A stretch of 64,000 nt of DNA from Annona cherimola (Eukaryota > Streptophyta > Magnoliopsida > Magnoliales > Annonaceae), in assembly GCA_030490835.1 (NCBI GenBank), contig CM059972.1, positions 47,161,452 to 47,225,451 of the forward strand, written 5' to 3'. Positions 61,527 through 64,000 of the stretch are shown here, one piece after another. The notes beneath the pieces are model-generated. The model did no database searches and was not told the origin of the DNA. It saw only the letters and a list, made by a program, of their open reading frames with translations. The translations under genes were made by a program, and so were the position numbers. How positions within the stretch are numbered: the first letter of the stretch is position 1; every line of letters starts with the position of its first letter.

Positions 61527-64000
61527 TTGTTTATTTTTCAGATATGTTTCAAGGCAAAGGCAAACAACGTGTGGTTCATGGATAGCGGTTGTTCAAGGCA
61601 TATGACCGGAGAAAGAAGTTTATTTCATAAACTTAAGCCTTGCAACAATGGAACGGTTGCCTTTGGTAATAATGAGAAAGGTAAAATTAAAGGTAAAGGA
61701 AACATATATAGTATTTCAAATGCATGCATGGAAGATGTTTTGTTTGTTGAAGGACTCAAGCACAATCTAATGAGCATTAGTCAATTATGTGACAAAGGAT
61801 ACAAGGTTGTGTTTGAATCATCTATATGTAATGTATTTGATGGAAAACATATCATGTTTAGTGGAAAAAGACATGGAAATGTATATTTGGTTTCACTTGA
61901 CGAACTAGATGATCAATGTCTAATGGCTATTGATAATGATCCATGGGTTTGGCATAAGAGGCTTGGACATGTAAACATGTCAAACATTTAAACTCTATGG
62001 AAAAAGAATTTGGTAGAAGGTTTGCCTAAATTGAAATATGACAAGGATAAAATGTGCAAGACATGTCAATTATCAAAACAACCTAAAATGCCTTTCTCTA
62101 CCAAAAAGAAAATCTCCACCACTAGGCCACTTGAATTGCTACACATGGATCTATATGGGCCATCCGACATTCTAACCATTGGTGGAAAGAAATATGTGTT
62201 TGTAATTGTTGATGATTTTTCAAGATTCATATGGGTAATTCTCTTAGCTAGCAAAGATGAAGTCTTCTCTATGTTTGCAACTTTTGTAAATTTGGTGCAA
62301 AATGAAAAACAAAGTACTATTATGACTATAAGAAGTGATCATGGTGGTGAATTTGAAAATAAACGATTCATAGAATTATGCAATGAAAAAGGAATTCATC
62401 ACCAAGGACTCCACAACAAAATGGAGTGGTTGAAAGGAAAAATAGAACTATACAAGAGATGGCTAGAACAATGCTAAATGAGAGCAAATTATCCAAGAAA
62501 TTTTGGGGTTAAGCTGTAAGTACAGCTTCTCATGTTTTAAATCGAGTTACCATTAGAGCAATCTTGAAAAAGACCCCATATGAGCTATGGAAAGGAAGAA
62601 AATCAAATATTTCATACTTTCAGACTTTTGGTTGCACATGCAATGTTTTGAACAATGGAAAAACCAACTTGGGAAAATTGGATGCTAAAAGCGATGAGGC
62701 AATATTTCTTGGTTACTCATCAAATAGCAAAGCATATAGAGTCTTCAACAAAAGAAACCAAGTTGTAGAAGAGTCAATACATGTTGTTTTTGATGAATCT
62801 AACCCATATTTCAAAAGAAAAGATGATTTAAGTGATGCAGATGATATAACAAGTAGTCTTGAGAAACTGCATGTGGAAAAGCAAGAAGACTCCATGGAGG
62901 AAAGGGTAAGTGAAGGCAATAACTCCTATAAACCTCCAACTAATTTAAAGTTCAAACATGCCCATCCAATTGAGCAAGTTATAGGGAATGTATATGAAGG
63001 TGTAAAAACTAGAAGGTCAAAACAAAACATTTGTAGACAATACGCCTTTGTATCTAAAATTGAACCATCCACTATTGATCAAGCTCTTGATGATGAAAAC
63101 TGGATCATAGCAATGCAAGAAGAGGTAAATCAATTTGAAAGAAACCAAGTTTGACACCTTGTTCCTAGACCAAACGATTGTACTGTTATTGGCACCAAGT
63201 GGGTCTTTAGGAACAAATTAGATGAAAGTAGACTTGTAGTGAGAAACAAAGCTAGACTTGTGGCAAAAGGATACTCACAAGAAGAAGGAATAGATTATGA
63301 GGAATCCTATGCCCCGGTTGCTAGATTGGAAGCAATTCGCATCTTACTAGCTTTTGCATCTCACATGAACTTTAAATTGTTTCAAATGGATGTTAAAAGT
63401 GCATTTTTGAATGGATATATAAATGAAGAGGTGTATGTTGAACAACCACCTGGATTTGAGGAAAAAGATCAATCTCAATTTGTATACAAATTAACTAAAG
63501 CATTATATGGATTAAAACAAGCTCCAAGGGCTTGGTATGATAGATTAAGCAAATTTCTAATTGATCATGATTTTCAAAAAGGAAAGGTAGACACCACCTT
63601 GTTTATCAAGTATAAAGAAAACGATATATTGATCATTCAAATTTATGTTGATGATATTATTTTCGGTGCTACTAATGAGACTCTTTGTCAAGAATTTTTT
63701 GAGCTTATGCAGAAAGAATTTGAGATGAGCATGATGGGAGAGCTGAATTTCTTCCTTGGACTGCAAATCAAGCAACTAAATGAAGGAATCTTCATTAATC
63801 AGTCCAAGTATATCAAAGAAATGCTGAAGAAGTTTGGCATGGAGAATAGCAAAGGAGCAAACACGCCTATGAGCTCAACAATCAAAATCGACAAAGATGA
63901 GAAAGGAAAAATAGTTGATCTGAAATTGTATAGAAGCATGATAAGTTCTCTATTGTATTTAACTACTTCTAGGCCTGACATATTGTTTAGCGTGTGTATG
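61527..64000 (+). pseudogene. Copia C pol, broken and truncated by the window
   Basis: The frame opens at TTG in the same pyrimidine-CAG context as copia A. Protease DSG and integrase zinc region are in 61527-61991 (TAA at 61989-61991). Integrase core 62010-62477 has RSDHGGEF, but a deletion of about 14 bp after GIHH shifts the frame. A stop lies near 62515, then 62564-63154 ends with TGA in place of Trp. From 63155 RT is open to the window end, with [19 protein letters not shown] and [13 protein letters not shown]. Confidence 0.88.

Larger units (their letters stand above)
57905..64000 (+). mobile_element. Copia C: degenerate Ty1/copia element, runs off the window
   Basis: Plus-strand relative of copia A: 5' LTR 57905-59600, primer site 59603-59614, gag from 59649, pol from 61527 to the window edge (ends within RT/RNase H). 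The preceding five bases are AGAAC; the matching duplication is out of view. Several frameshifts and stops show it is inactive. Confidence 0.9.

Overview
This window is transposon-dense nuclear DNA from a flowering plant. The evidence is plant-specific retroelement lineages (Ty1/copia with an initiator-Met primer site; Ty3 elements of Tat/Ogre type and Athila type), a FAR1-type Mutator transposase, and captured fragments of plant genes (AGO4-clade Argonaute, ABCC and ABCF transporters, NADPH-cytochrome P450 reductase, a receptor-like kinase). The GC-rich third positions of the captured fragments hint at a monocot, but the species cannot be fixed. I see no ordinary free-standing host gene, no rRNA or tRNA gene and no CRISPR array. 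Nearly every base belongs to a layered stack of insertions.

Layout. (1) 1-13940: AT-rich, tandem, degenerate LTR-like units of an unidentified (probably Ty3) family, interrupted at 3054-12015 by a nearly pristine Ty1/copia element on the minus strand. It has 1823-bp LTRs with one difference found by eye, TSD AAGTG, a 604-codon gag and a 1024-codon pol. (2) 13941-57150: an old Athila-type element on the minus strand, split by a very large insertion. Its left end is 13941-14892; its gag-protease-RT-RNase H-integrase-env-like part is 46639-54686; its 5' LTR starts at 54687 and is itself hit by a complete solo LTR (54960-56551, TSD ATAGT). (3) 14893-46638: a giant Tat/Ogre-type element on the plus strand (TSD AGCAC, tRNA-Trp-like primer site). 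It is about 21.4 kb without its own insertion and has LTRs of about 5 kb. The upstream half of each LTR is a patchwork of host gene fragments. Between integrase and the 3' LTR it carries an intron-less, truncated AGO4-clade sequence. (4) 34479-44857: a 10.4-kb Mutator-like element inside the giant element's 3' LTR (TSD ATTATATAT, TIRs of about 0.83 kb). It has two convergent genes, as in MuDR: a FAR1/MULE/SWIM transposase, and a second gene whose central domain resembles the env-like ORF of the Athila element. (5) 57151-64000: two nested Ty1/copia elements on the plus strand, relatives of the first. One is an LTR fragment. The other is a degenerate element that runs off the window.

Inferred order of events: Athila first, then the giant element into its 3' region, then the MULE into the giant's 3' LTR. 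Copia B hit the Athila 5' LTR and copia C then hit copia B. The minus-strand copia at 3054-12015 is the youngest datable insertion. The most interesting biology is a retrotransposon carrying part of the RNA-directed DNA methylation effector AGO4, LTRs assembled from host gene pieces directly upstream of their promoter, and a two-gene MULE whose second gene shares a domain with a retroelement env-like ORF. All homology calls are from recognition of protein motifs by eye; no search was run.
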